64,000 bases of DNA. Source: Phytophthora quininea (taxonomy: Eukaryota; Oomycota; Peronosporomycetes; Peronosporales; Peronosporaceae). This document shows, one piece after another, positions 10,509 through 22,360 of the stretch. A program made the position numbers and the translations under genes. Within the stretch, counting starts at the first letter, position 1. Each line of letters begins with the position of its first letter. The notes below the pieces were generated by a model, which was not told the origin of the DNA, made no database searches, and saw only the letters and a program-made list of their open reading frames with translations. Location of the stretch: positions 310,001 through 374,000 of the forward strand of contig JAAVTG010000554.1 of assembly GCA_011947345.1 (NCBI GenBank), read 5' to 3'.

Positions 10509-12354
10509 CTACTGCGCGAGCGACCCTCGTCTGGACGACTGAGGCGTGGCGTCCGAGCGGTTGATTTCGTCCCAGGCACAGCCGACGACGCGGGACATGA
10601 AGGCGTCCGACCACTTGCGCGTGCTGTTGGGCGTCGCGGTCTTGGCGCGCTGGTCGAACACGTTGCTGCACGTCTTGCACACGCGCTTCAAGTTGGAGCG
10701 AGCGTCCGACGGGTTACGGTCGATGTGGCCCTCGAACGACTTGGGAACGCTTCGCTCTCCACCGACACGTGCGAGCAGCGGCCGCACACGAGGCGGCCGC
10801 AGTGGCGGCAGTGGTGACGACGCACGCCGACTCCGAGGCGGCTAAAGTTGCGCTGGCAGCCCATGCAGGCCTTGCGGTCCGTGTTGGGGACCCACACGGG
10901 CGGGAACGCGATCTTGCCGCAGAGCTGGCGCAGCATCCTGCGGTCGAGTTTCTCAAAGACCATGCGGCCCTGGGCGTCCTTGGCGTCCAGGCGAGCGCCG
11001 TAGCGCACCAGACGACTGGCGATCTCAAAGAACTTGAGGTCGACGGCCTTGTGCAGCAGAGTGCTGTTGCCCAGCGGACCGTTCGGGTCCGTCTTGTGCT
11101 GCAGCAGCATCTCCGTGATCAGCGGGTCGTCGCTTCTGGACGTGATAATGTGCACCGCCAGCGGCGTCTGGTTGCGGTTGTTCACGCGCGAGGCATCGGC
11201 GCCGTGCTCCAGCAAGTACTTGGTGAGACGGCGAGACTTGGCAGCCGCGAGGTGCAGCGGGTGTTTTGTCGGTTGTCAACAGCGTCAATCAGCAGCCCAC
11301 GCGTCTTTTGCCGCACAACAACTGCACGGCGTGCAGCTGGCCGAACCGCACGGCGATGTGCATCGCCGACTGGCCGTGGACCGGGTCCCGCTCGGTGAAG
11401 TCGGTGTTGCGGTCCTCGAGGCAATTTCGCAGCAGCTTGAGGTTCCCGTCTTCACAGCGCGGAGGTAGTCCGAGAGTCCTTCGTCGGTGACACGCGGGCC
11501 AAAGTGCATCACGGAACCGCGTCCGCTGCCCATCATGTCGCTACGCGCGCTGGCGAACGCGTCGATGCTGCGACTGCTGCCGAGGGCGTCGTAGCTGTTG
11601 ACGTTGCTGCTACGGCTGCTCGCGTACAGGTCGGACCTGCAGCTGTCGAACTCGGGCGCCAGACTGTCGCGCGCCTGCATCGCCGCCGAGAGGTCCTGCG
11701 GCTTGAGGTCGCTGGGCCGGTAGCGCATCATGCTGTCGCGCACGCCGTTTTCGGGCTGGTTGCTGAGCTGCGACGAGCGAGCCGAACCGGGCGGCGACGT
11801 GGACGCAGACTTGGCATTCTTCGCCCGGTGCTTGGGCGGCATGCTCTTGCACTTGCGGAGCGTCTGCTCCTGCTTGGATTCGGTCTTGTCCTTGCTGTCC
11901 ATGCTGGTGCTGGTGGGTCTCGCGTTGGAGCTGCGAGGTTGCTGCGGCGACGGCATCTTTAACTTGGGCATGGGCGGGAAGTAGTCGTCGTCTTCGTCGT
12001 CGTCCTTGTCCTTTGGTTGCAGTGGCGTCAGCTCGTGGTCGTCTTCCTCAGCGGAGCTGGGCTCCGTGCCGGGCGACACGGGGCTGGAGGCCTGCGTGTC
12101 GGTCACCGAGAGGCTGGAGCTGGCCTTCTTGAGCACGCTGGACGGGAAGGCCGCCTGCAGACTCCGCGCGGCGCGTTCATCCAGGCTGGGTCGTCCGACA
12201 CGTCGTCGTCGTCGTCGCTGTCATGGTAGAAGTTCTGCTGCGGCACGCGCACCGTGAGGCTGCCGCGCACGGGCGGCGCGTTGTGGTTCACGAGCCCTTC
12301 GTGGTACGGCATGTAGGCCAGGTCCAGCTCGTTGCTGTTGCGCGAGTCGAGCAT
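10509..12354 (-). CDS. Ankyrin repeat plus FYVE zinc finger protein
   Basis: The protein starts at MLDSRNSNELDLAYMPYHEG (12354). A disordered acidic/serine-rich N-terminus has the acidic run DSDDDDDVSDDP. Ankyrin repeats follow (SAMHIAVRFGQLHAVQLL, LHLAAAKSRRLTKYLLEHG, TPLAVHI, STLLHKAVDLKFFEIASRL). The C-terminus is a FYVE-type finger: CMGCQRNFSRL, RRHHCRHCGRLVCGRCS and VCKTC, with the RRHHCR phosphoinositide-binding motif. FYVE domains bind PI3P on endosomes, so an endosomal or vacuolar membrane role is likely. The frame breaks at five or six points, at least four in homopolymers (GGG 10743-10745, TTTT 11264-11267, TTTT 11306-11309, CCC 11445-11447). Each is repaired by one added base, so the gene is probably intact. 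Confidence 0.8.
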
Positions 12355-12372
12355 TCTGCTGCTGCTCTTCGG

Positions 12373-13660
12373 CTGTACTAGAGGCTGCGCTAGTCAAAGT
12401 GAGAGAAAGTCGTGCACGTCCGTCTTGCCAGGAAATCTGCAAGTGACGGACTCGGAGCGCCTGCTGGTGATCGTCGTGCAGTTGCACCGCAAGGCTTATC
12501 CGCAGACAGGCTGGTCTCTGCAGATCCCACTCAAAGTGCAGTAACAACGCCAGCTCTGAGATGCTTGGGCAAGTTGGTCCGGGGCTGGACGTTGCAGCGG
12601 AGACTGCCCCCGACAAGAAGCCTCCGGTCGAGTTTGCTACCAGCATCTGCGTCGAGCCGACGTGAGTGCCTGCTCAGCACTAGCAGCTACTGCAGCACGA
12701 GGCCCTTCGCGCGCCATGTGGTTGCGGTTTGGTCCTCAGGCGGGGGCTTCCACTTGGCCAAAATTTCGTGCTGACAGCTTGTCAACGTGCAGCCAGCGAG
12801 AAGAAACACAGGGCGGGCAGGAAGCCACCAGATGTGTGTCTTGTCCTTCCGCTGCCTCCAGCGTTTCAACGAGCTCAACGCGCCAAATGGGCTTGAGGCA
12901 GGCCCGCATTACGACACGTTGCATATTGCATCGAGCAGAGATCGGACGCTCGACCATCGTTCTCGCGGCCGGTTGTGGCTCGCAGCGGCGACGGGCGTTC
13001 CGCCCGGCAGGATGGCCGCCGTCTCTATTAGCGGTGGGGCGACGTTGACCGTCGTCGTGGACGGCAGCCTGTTGCTTGCTATCGAAATGGACGCCGCTGT
13101 CCGCAGCTGGAGGCAATGCCAGGCATTGCACACGTTCGTCGGTGGCGGCAGGCAAAGCGAAGGGCTCCGCAAGTTGTAGAGGCTCTCGTTATCTTCTTCA
13201 GCTGTCTGTAGGAGATGCGGCGGAGATGCTGAACGTGCCTTGCATGCATGTACGGCTTGGCGATTGCTCGCCCGCGCTGTCTGCTGCGGTGGATTCCGAG
13301 ACCGCCCTGGCGGCTCAACGATTCCGGGGCACAGTGCATCGTTGAACAAGGAGCACCGGTGCCAGAGCTTGTGACACCTTGAACAGACCAGTTGGTGGGC
13401 GACGTTGGCGCTCTCTGATCGGCAGCAGAGTCTCTACAGCGGCAACGTTGTCAGCTCCACTTGAGCTCCACCTTCGACAGCAGCACGACGACGACAGCCA
13501 GCACCGGCTTGGTCCGCTTCCTCTGTCGAGTTCTTCTACACCATCCATCCATATTAGTCTTCGACCGCGGCGACTCCTTCGCGCGTTCGATGGCAAAAAT
13601 TGGAGGTCTATCGTCAGAGCATGTATATTGTTCGCGTCTCCGTCTAATAGGCGCCGTATT
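12373..13660. other. Long intergenic stretch without a recognised gene
   Basis: Several overlapping open frames of 60-150 codons exist on both strands, but all have arginine-, serine- and proline-rich compositions typical of shadow frames in GC-rich DNA, and none shows a domain. It is probably the promoter and 5' region of the ankyrin-FYVE gene plus spacer. Confidence 0.4.
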
Positions 13661-13666
13661 GCTCTG

Positions 13667-13990
13667 TCATGTGCGGCTGTACCTGACCTTCTTGCCTTCC
13701 AAGTGGGCCAGCACCTGCGAGAGCTGCGCCTTGACCTCCTCGTTCATCTATAGCAGGTCACAACCAGTTAATCCTTTGCTGCATATACTTCAGAGCCCAC
13801 GCCATCGACCGCACCATGAGGTCGGCGTTCTCCTCCTCTGTCTTGGCCTCCACGAACTTCTTGAGGATCTTGGCCGCCGCCTTGTCGCTCAGCTGGGTCG
13901 TTCGCAGCACCTCCATGGTCTTCCTTGTCTGCTGCAGTTGGAATGTGTCTTTGGGCCAGCCAATACTGAAGTAACAATTATCGTAGCCCT
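13667..13990 (-). CDS. Small conserved-looking helical protein, unknown function
   Basis: A minus-strand frame encodes a charged helical peptide beginning around MEVLRTTQLSDKAAAKIL (M at 13916, possibly with an upstream exon after a TTACTTCAG acceptor near 13965). A second exon encodes MNEEVKAQLSQVLAHLEGKK and ends at a TGA at 13667-13669. A GTGCGG donor after ENADLM and a CTATAG acceptor define an intron of about 67 nt, the usual size here. No family is recognised. It diverges from MFSD5, whose start is only about 30-100 bp away, so the two may share a bidirectional promoter. Confidence 0.4.
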
Positions 13991-14019
13991 AGAGAGCCAC
14001 AATAATTTATTGTCAATCA

Positions 14020-15783
14020 TGCTGGCTTTGCTCGCAGACTCGCTGCGGTGGCCTCTATGGGCGTCTGTCTCCTGCCTGGGGCTGTTAGCGGGGCTGTTGC
14101 TGCTGCACATTGGCGAGAAGATCTTTGTGGCGCAGCGTGTTGCCCAGAAACCCAGTGATCTCGATCCCCAGGCTGCACCAGACGACAAGAACGAAGCATT
14201 CACCAGTTTCCGGCGCCAGTATTTTGTCGTTTATGGACTCGTCATGTTCGCCGATTGGCTGCAGGGCACGCACATGTACAGTCTGTACGAGGTCCGTCTA
14301 AAAGTTCCCATCTACCACCGCTCTAAAAGCTATGCCTGCTGACTTCTGCTGCCTGTAGAGCTACGGACTAAACGTCGGGGCTCTCTTCCTGACAGGGTTC
14401 TTGTCTTCAGTGATTTTTGGCAATTTTGTTGGCCCGTTGGTCGACAAATTCGGTCGACGCAAAGCGTGTCTAGTATACTGTGCTCTAGAGGTGAGGCGGT
14501 TTGTTACTGTGGCAGTTTGGTAGATACGCTAACCTGCTGTTGCTTTGAAGATCATCATCAACGTGCTGGAAAATGTGCCGCACATGGAAATACTATTATT
14601 TGGACGCGTTCTTGGCGGAATCTCGACGTCACTGTTGTTTTCAGCGTTTGAGAGCTGGATGGTGACAGAACATCGAGCAAGAGGTGCGTGCGTCCAAGAG
14701 ACTGCTTAGTAGATGTTGTGAAAAATGCATCTCATGCCTTATGGAAACTTCTACCTGCATCAGGGTTTGAAGAGGGCCAATTAGCCAAGACGTTTGCGAC
14801 CGGGTCGGAGATCAATGGCGTTGCTGCGGTGATTGCCGGCCTTGTTGCTCAAATTGCTGCTGATGCAGTCGGAGATATTGGACCATTTTGGGCTGCGGTA
14901 GCGGTCACGATGATTGCTGCTGCGTTCGTATTTTCCTGGCCAGAAAATTACGGCTCGCCATCAGAGAAGGTTAATACGAACGGTTGCAGAGGAAAGAGGG
15001 CCAACCCGTACAAGTTAGCGGCGCCTGCGTATGCCTTAGGGCTGTGCTACTCGCTGTTCGAGGGAGCGATGTATGTTTTCGGTAAGCACTGGCGCATCTC
15101 TTTGTCTCTGTAGTATTACCATCGATAATTTATCGCTGCTGTAGTGTTCTTGTGGTATCCTACGCTTGAGGTGGTTGTTCCAGGCGGGATCCTACCAGGC
15201 GGTCTGGTTTTTCAAGTTTTATGCTCTCCATTTCGATCGGAGGCAAACTGTTCGATGTCATTGGCAACTCAACTATTCGCGAAGACGTTTTGCTAGTTCT
15301 CGTCACCGCTGCTTCCGCGTTCTCTCTTTTGTCCCTACGGTTCGATACCAGCCACATTGAATTGGTTCTCGTGTTCTTAGGCTAACGATTTTCTTCCCGA
15401 TATTGAACAGGCGACGACAAATTATCAAGCTATCATGGCAAGCTTCCTAGCGTTCGAGGTTGGTGGATCACTGCGTCAAACACAAGGGCATTTTTGTTTT
15501 GATCATTTCGTCGCAGATTTGTGTAGGAATGCTCTCGCCGTGCTGTGCAACACTTCGCAGCCGCTATTTTCCCGAAGCGCAGCTGAGCACTACGCTATCC
15601 CTTTTCCGGCTGCCCACAAATGTACTCGTAGTTCTTGGCACTGGTGGTGCAAGCTATTTGACAAACGAACAGCTCTTTTATGGGTGCAGCACCGTCCTCG
15701 TCGTGGCCACCGCCTGCGCTGTCAAGTTAGTCCAAGCATCATCCACTCGTGCAACACCAACATCAAAGCTCAAGGCCCAATAG
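14020..15783 (+). CDS. MFSD5: MFS transporter MFSD5 / molybdate-anion transporter family
   Basis: This is a multi-exon membrane protein. Exons that can be fixed are 14020-14291, 14359-14490, 14551-14683, 14764-15081, 15145-about 15375, about 15411-15459 and 15517-15783. Features match MFSD5: ADWLQGTHMYSLYE after TM1, the MFS loop VDKFGRRKA, GRVLGGISTSLLFSAFESW, LWYPTLE, and the late ICVGMLSPCCATLRSRYFPE. MFSD5/MOT2 proteins carry molybdate into eukaryotic cells. One frame break occurs at the T5 run 15208-15212 (one missing T restores a continuous frame into FSSFML). The junction around 15365-15410 is uncertain. Confidence 0.82.
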
Positions 15784-15906
15784 GGATGACATTCCTTCTG
15801 CCAATACCTGGTCGAGCGGCAGCTATAATATATCTTTGTTGTGCTTTCTCTCTGGTGCGCATGCTCCGTTCAACCCGTGAACATTGTTGCGGCTTTCACA
15901 TTGCTC

Positions 15907-16835
15907 CTAGCTACTACTATTATCTCCACTTCCAGAAAATTTGGATTTGACCCATAGGATCACAAGAATGACGAAAATCTGCACACACCACCGATAAGCA
16001 CGCGAGAAATTTCCTTATTGCAGCAACAAACGTACCACTATTATTGCTCCGATCGCAATGTTCATTTTCACATTCTCCCACCAGAGATGGCGCCGAAGGT
16101 TTGTACTCGACTTGGCAAACGCTGCTGATTGAGAGCTGTACACGACAAAGAAAAATAAGGTCAGACAACAATCTAAGTAACATTCTCACAAGAAACGTAC
16201 TTGAGTTGGTCTGTTCTGTCCACCAGTAGCTCAATTTTATCGCCTCGCTCCAGCACTTTATCTACACAGCAATAATAACAATTAGCATCTAAACATCCTC
16301 GCTCAGTCTAGTCTCTCCTCCTTACTGATGTTCTCTTGGACATTGCTCTTGACGCTATCCAAGTCCTTCTTCAGCGCCTGCAACTTCTCCGCTCCTTTGT
16401 CGGATGAAAACGTTTCCTAAACATAACAAAAAAATAAAATTAATCTCACTTCCCAATAATAATAAACATTTCCCACTAGCCGACCATTTGCTTCTTGAGC
16501 ACTGGAGCAAAGTCCCTGTTCATGTCCAGTTTGAGCTTGGTGGCCCTGCCTCGGATGCCAAATTGGTTGTCGAACAGCTGATTGATGTGCTTGAGGAACA
16601 GCGCGGCCGAGCTCTTGCCGAACGCCGCGTTGGTCACGCACACGTAGGCCACCTCTCCGTCCACGCGGTAGCTGTAGCTCTTGCCGTCGCAGTCCACCGA
16701 CTCGACGGCGTTCTCGGCCAGGTTGAGTTTCTTCAGCAGCTTCTGAGCGAACTCGTTCATGCCCTTGTCGCCCCCATTGCTGTACTCGGCCAGCGGGCAG
16801 TGCGCGTTCGCGATCACGCAGTAGAAGATCGACAT
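15907..16835 (-). CDS. VAMP7: VAMP7-like longin-domain R-SNARE
   Basis: The gene is fully rebuilt as five exons with consistent phases: 16485-16835, 16326-16416, 16201-16261, 16036-16135 and 15907-15978 (675 nt, 224 residues). An N-terminal longin domain (MSIFYCVIANAHCPLAEYS to LKLDMNRDF) is followed by the SNARE motif beginning DKGAEKLQALKKDLDSVK. The zero-layer arginine sits in VLERGDKIELLVDRTDQL. FAKSSTNLRRHLWWENVK leads into a single C-terminal membrane anchor (IAIGAIIVIFVILVILW). This is the standard length and layout of VAMP7/VAMP72 proteins, which drive fusion of endosomal, vacuolar or plasma-membrane carriers. No frameshift. Confidence 0.92.
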
Positions 16836-17338
16836 GCTCCGCGCTCTGCAGTTTCTACACTGATTGCTTCTTCGTAACGGTCGGTTTCCGAACACATACT
16901 TTCGTTGTGGTGCTATCTTTGAGGAACATTTGTTTTGATTGAAGTATGATCAAAACTCGTGGAAAGTTCGAAAAAGTTGTTGAAGTGACTTAGCTCTCTT
17001 GATCGGCACGTTGGTCAACCTCTGGCTGGTTCATTTTCTTGTGTCTTCGAGGGTATATTGATGATAAAGATGCTTTTGTTCTGTTCTTTGGAGCACGACT
17101 CCATGATCTACATTGGTCGATCTCCGGGCTGCATCGAAACTCCTTCATCAACAGCTACAACACACAAACAGTCGTTAGTGCTGTGCAACATGCAACAGAC
17201 AATTCCCTCCATAGCACGCACCACTGGAAGTGCATTGTCAAAGGGAAACTCGTCTCCCAGGCTCTCGCAAGGTGTTATGTGAAGCGACGTTTGGCGAAAT
17301 GTATCCAAAATTGATCCACAATTCAGGCAGACGGCAAA
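16836..17338. other. Divergent intergenic region VAMP7-like / RSP3
   Basis: No gene is recognised. The region separates two divergently transcribed genes and should hold both promoters; short frames present have no domain. Confidence 0.5.
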
Positions 17339-18906
17339 ATGGAGCAGGACTTGTCGTACTCGTACTCGTCCAAGCCGCGCCCAGTGCAGACGAATCGCAA
17401 GACCCGCGATGGCAGCGCGTACGTGTGAATTATCTACCCGTTTTGCTCTATTGCTGACTACTTTGTGACTGTTTGAAGCAAGCCGATGGCCCCCAACATT
17501 ATGCATGACCCACGAATCCCTCGCGGAAGTGTTTTCGCTCCTGTTAGTGGACCAAAATGCCTCTAAACTATTGTAGTTGTACTTAACTAATTGATGAATC
17601 CGAAGGCAAACTCAGCGAGAAGCAACGACACCCGCGAGAAGACGAAGAAGCGGAAAGGCAGCTCCATCAAGAGGAGAAACAACAATAAGATCACCCCGGG
17701 AGTCTTTGAGACGCAAACGGGAACGTCCTATGGATGTATGAGAACTTTATAAGCAGGCAGAAGTGCTTGGGCTAACGTGGCTCTGCTATTTGCTGCAGTC
17801 ACTGCCATCTCGTTGGAAGCGAATCTCGTTGAGCAGACGTTGCCGATCCCAGAGCGCGAGACTTTCAGTCAAACCGACGAGTTCCTGCCACGTTCTAGAA
17901 ACCAGAGCAACGCATCCACCAACGACTCCTTCTTACGTCCAAAGATCGGCATTGATACATCGACGCAGGTGAGTTCTTCAAGCGTTACTTGCTTCCCACT
18001 TAGAACGAAAGTTCACTCGTTTGTTTGTCGTTTGTCGAGCAGATTGAAGAGAGCGATGGCCTATTTAACTTTGATGCGGAAGTGATGCCGCTATTGAGTG
18101 TGCTGGTGAACAAGACCCTCGCACAGGCGCTGGCAGAAGTGAAGGAGGAGCAGGAAACCCGACTTCTTCATCGCAACCACGAGGTGCTGCTGGCTGAGAA
18201 GCGCGACGAGCAACAAGCCGAGCGTGAACTCGAAGACAAAGCAAAGGAAGCGCACCGCCGCAAGGAACTCGTCAAGAAGAGAAAGGCCGAGATGCTGCAG
18301 AGGGACCGAGTCATGCGAGAAAAACTACTCGCTTGGCAGCTTGCACGCCCGCTTGCATCCCAAGCGATGAATCAAGCTACGGCCACGCTGTACAAGAAAG
18401 GCGTATTCTACGACCCCATGCTGCGCGATCTAGCGCGATGGCTGGAAAGCGACGTCTACGACGCTGCCGATGCCAAAATTTGTTGCGATCACTTTCGGCA
18501 CTGCTACTGGATGGTAAACTCATTGGTTTCCCTTTGATCGAACGTGGAGGTAGACTTCTAACGTTGTGGCTGTTTTCTTAGATCTTATTTCTTATAGCCT
18601 GCGACGACAAGCTCTGTTTGCACAATTGGTGTCTGGTCAAGACGAAGTCACGGTTCGACTATTTCTCCGGGAACCGTTTGTCATTCCTTTGTTGGGAGGC
18701 ACAGAGCCAGTTTCCGTAAGTGTCATAGGCCCGATTGTTGTTTTGCGCAGCGACAATTTGGATGTGATAGAGACCAAGATCGAGGTAAGTGTTTTAACTC
18801 GTTATGAGGTCCGATTCGATGGCTAATGGAGCGAATGATGCAGACGTGGATGTTCGAGTATGTAGGGAGTCCAGTAGATATCCCTCCTGGGGTTTCCTCC
18901 CGCTGA
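17339..18906 (+). CDS. RSPH3: Radial spoke head protein 3 homologue
   Basis: The ATG at 17339 starts MEQDLSYSYSSKPRPVQTNR; an exon carrying PNIMHDPRIPRGSVFAP follows after a GTACGT intron. This pair is the conserved N-terminal signature of radial spoke protein 3. Downstream are QTDEFLPRSR, PKIGIDTSTQIEESDGLFNF and a long charged coiled coil rich in E, K, R and Q. RSP3 dimerises, scaffolds flagellar radial spokes and anchors PKA in algae and animals; here it implies motile zoospores. The C-terminal exon (about 18557-18786) reads QALFAQLVSGQDEVTVRLFL, is beta-rich, and ends after a GTAAGT intron with TWMFEYVGSPVDIPPG. The splice junction at 18510-18580 does not keep phase and may hide an indel. 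Confidence 0.8.
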
Positions 18907-19010
18907 CCAAGTCAATCGAGCAAGCACAATAAACTGCATCACAACTCCGGAAGCCTGTCGATTTATTCGGTTTGATGCGGCGATATGATACACAACTCGG
19001 TTGAAAGACT

Positions 19011-19546
19011 CTACCCCTCGCTCTCCTTGTACATCATCCAGTCCTTGTCCTCCAAGCGGCCCGACATGAGCTTGACCACTCGGGTCGCAGCGACGTTGTT
19101 CTCTACTTCGTCCACCTCGTTGAAGTGGACTTTGTAGGTGCCGTCTTCGTTGCACGCGGCCACTTGGGCCTCGTAGTACAGCCTTGAGCCCTGCTCCTTG
19201 ACTTTGACCGTATCGCCCACCTCAATGTCGTCCCATTTGGCGATCCGCTGCAGGTCGCTGCGAGGAATGGCGTCAAGCACTTCCGAGTTGGACACCTGCA
19301 CGCTGCACGAGTCCTCCTGGACGTCGGCTACGATCTACAGCAGCAACATAAAAATTACCGAACGAAGCTACCGAAAGCAAACGCAGACGTACGCCAACGA
19401 CGCGTTTGGGATGGCCTTCCACGTGGAACGTCACGACGTCGCCCACGACGATCTATGGGGACACAACGTCAGTCAGACGTAGCAATCCAGTGCATTTAAT
19501 CCTGCCGCACCTCGCCAGTGTTGTCAGTGGAAGCACCAGCCCCCAT
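19011..19546 (-). CDS. Small MGxxxS-start protein with Tudor/SH3-like beta domain
   Basis: Three exons are in phase: 19511-19546, 19393-19452 and 19011-19334 (139 residues). The start MGAGASTDNTGE fits an N-myristoylation site (Gly2, small residues, Ser6). The rest alternates beta strands: VVGDVVTFHVEGHPKRVVG, VADVQEDSCSVQVSN, IEVGDTVKVKEQ, YYEAQVAACNEDGTYKVHF. These resemble paired small-barrel (Tudor/SH3/KOW-like) modules, ending VVKLMSGRLEDKDWMMY. Lipid attachment and the fold are inferred; no family is named. It is convergent with RSP3, 104 bp apart. Confidence 0.6.
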
Positions 19547-19965
19547 CGTAAGCTAGTTGCGAGCGGCGGAAGATATTAAGCGCACTTGGATAGAGGACTA
19601 ACCGAGGTCGCCACTGCCGACACGGCTTTTTAAGCTATCTTTGGCCAGATGTTGTCATTGCCACAAGGTGCATATCGAGTTAGTGGAGACCGAACTTGTA
19701 GAGACGATTTCCACTGTCCTGCGTATGAATTCATATTCCTCAACAAGTCGACGGCAGTGTTGCCTCATTTCCGCATAACATCGCTCGCTTTAGGTAGGTC
19801 GGACTTCCACAAGTTCGCGTCGGCCAGTTTTACTCGAATCATACGCCTGTTTTGTCAAATAGTAGTTCGTATAGTACCAGCTTGTGTCGCAGCATTTATG
19901 CAGCCACCCATCTTCCCGCCCCGCCTGTTTGTCCCGAGCAGCTCAAACCGCGAGAGAACCGCAGC

Positions 19966-22172
19966 ATGAACCGTGTGTTGCAGCTGCCGCTGGGCGCCGG
20001 CGCCGCGCCCGTCGTGGAGAGCTACACGCTGGGCGACGTGCTGATTTGCAAGTGCAACCGCGGCAAGCTGCTGGAGGTGGAGCACCTCGTGCAGACGCTG
20101 CACGCCGACGTCAACTACCGCAATCAGGCGCGTGACCCCACCCCACGCAGTAGCTATACTCCCGTCTGACTGTAGACTTTCTTGTGCGTGTATACAGCAC
20201 GGCTGCTCAGCGCTGCTGGCCGCCGCCGCCTCGGGCCAACTGGACGTGGTGCAGTGGATGGGGACGCACTGCAACGTGGAATGGGGCGCCACCGATCACG
20301 TACGAGTCCTGCAGAGCTGCGTAGATGACAGAGGAGAGACTCACAGTGCTGCTACGTAGGACGACCAGACGGCGCTGCACTACGCGGCCTTTTACGGCCA
20401 CTTGGAGGTGGTGCAGTACTTGGTGGAGAACGGAGTGCCGCTAGACGCGCCGGATAAGGTGGGGGAGGCAGTTAAAACATTGCAAAGAGCGTTGCACTGA
20501 TGCTGATGGTGTAGTTTGGACGACTGGCGCACTGCTCGGCGGCCATTAACGGACATCTGGACGTGGTGGCGTATCTACTGGAAGAGTGTCCAAGTCCCAT
20601 TGATATTAACGCGGTGGACGAAGTGCGTGAAGTTGTGGCAGAGATTTCTTGAGGGGATGAGAGCTGATTACTTGTCTGCTTGGTTTGTAGTACGGGGAAC
20701 GTGTCTGCATTGGGCGGCGTCCAAGGGACGGAAGGAAGTCATTCAGTATCTCTGTACAAAGGGGATTGACATCCACATCACCAGCTACGTACGGGGTTTG
20801 GCGTCGCGGATATGACTATTTTACGTATGCTGACACTGTTATTCCTGAGAACAGGACAACAAGACGGCGTACCAGATTGCCAAGGACAAGCACAAGCAAA
20901 AGTGCGTGCAGTTTTTAAAGAGCTGGTACGAGACGTCGCAGGTACGGCACCGTAACTTGTCGGCTTTGCTACGTTTGGCTCGAACTCTAACAGGTGCAGT
21001 GCAATGTACGCAGAAATTTGTTCATGCGGCCGAGGAAGGTGACGACGAAGAGATCGCGCGTATTATTGCCGACATTAACGGGGCGTATCCTTTGCGATTT
21101 TTGCGTGACAAGGTATCAGTTCGGCACAATACGTCGTCGAGGTGTTCGCTAACCGACTTTTGTATGATTTTTGAACACCAGAACGGGAAGAACGCGATGC
21201 ACTGGGCTGCCGAGTTTGGCCACCTGTCAACACTAAAGCTCTTGAGTGAGCACTTCACTGTATGGACTGACGTTGACAAGGTAAAGCGGAGATACTTTTA
21301 CGTTAAAACTTGAGCTTCTACTGATCACATGTTTCTCTGTTGCTGTCGTCGCAGTTCGGCCGCAATGCGCTGCACAGTGCAGCGCTGGGTGGTAACAAAG
21401 AGTGCGCCTTTTGGCTAATTCGGAAAGCTCGTGACGCCGCCGAGTTTCTCCAGTTGACGCTGGTAAGTTTCTCGCAACGCCAACAGGTGATATTCACTCT
21501 CTAATTTGTACTTATCCGTAGACGAACAAGAGCCCATCCCGCTGCGCATTCGAAGCTGGACACAGCTCTCTCGCCAATTCCCTTCAGGCTTGGGAGGAAG
21601 GCAACGACGATTATTCTACGAACGATGAAACGTCAACGTCCTTGCTTGAGTATGACGGTAGTCGTCCAGTTGCCGATGAAGAGGAAGCTGCACCACGAAG
21701 CAGAAGTACGAGATGTCTTGTTGATTTTTTTTTGGCACAGGCCATTAGACTAACGACGCATTCTTTGGATGAAGATATCGAAACCGTGGTCAACTGGCTA
21801 AAGGCTTTCAAGATGGACGAATACGCCCAGAATTTTGAGAAAGACGGTTTTGACACGCTCCGTGGTGTGGCTACGATCGACGAGGACGATCTCATCGATA
21901 TGGATGTGAAGAAGGGCCATCGGCGCTTGGTGCTTTCACATATTGAGGAGCTGCGCCACCAACTGGCATTACTTGACGAGACGCAGGTGGCTGGATCGGA
22001 TCCTCTCTCCTCCCCGACGCTAAGTATGCTTCCTCCGATCACGAAGCAGGCATCATTATCCAGTCTTGTTAGTGCCAGTGGAGCCTCCGCTACCAGCTCT
22101 GAGTCGATCCCCAACCGAACAGAGCGACGAGGATCTTTGTCAGCAGCTCCTCCAGCGCCGGCAGATGTGTAG
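19966..22172 (+). CDS. Ankyrin repeat and SAM domain protein
   Basis: The ATG at 19966 opens MNRVLQLPLGAGAAPVVESY. About ten short exons each carry one ankyrin unit: HGCSALLAAAASGQLDVVQW, DDQTALHYAAFYGHLEVVQY, GRLAHCSAAINGHLDVVAYL, TCLHWAASKGRKEVIQYL, NGKNAMHWAAEFGHLSTLKL and GRNALHSAALGGNKECAF. A SAM domain follows near the C-terminus (TVVNWLKAFKMDEYAQNF, then DVKKGHRRLVLSHIEELR), with a serine-rich tail. Introns are 50-70 bp GT-AG except the first, which seems to begin GC (see findings). The layout suggests a cytosolic scaffold. One small frame uncertainty remains near 20630-20700. Confidence 0.8.
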
Positions 22173-22360
22173 GTAGAGACCCCTGCTGCCAGCTCTGTTC
22201 AGTATTGCTTATTACGCCGGGAAGACGAAGCAGAGCGAACGCAGGAGGGTAAAGGTATCGTGAATAGTGGAGATGACGAGAGAGAGGAGACTAATAGGTC
22301 TTCAGTATTTTTGACCGTTGCTTATTTCGATAGTTCATTGGCTTTGTGTCTGCTTGAGTG

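Noticed and set aside
12736..13596. Several 80-146 codon frames on both strands
   Set aside because: They overlap one another, lack domains and have shadow-frame composition.
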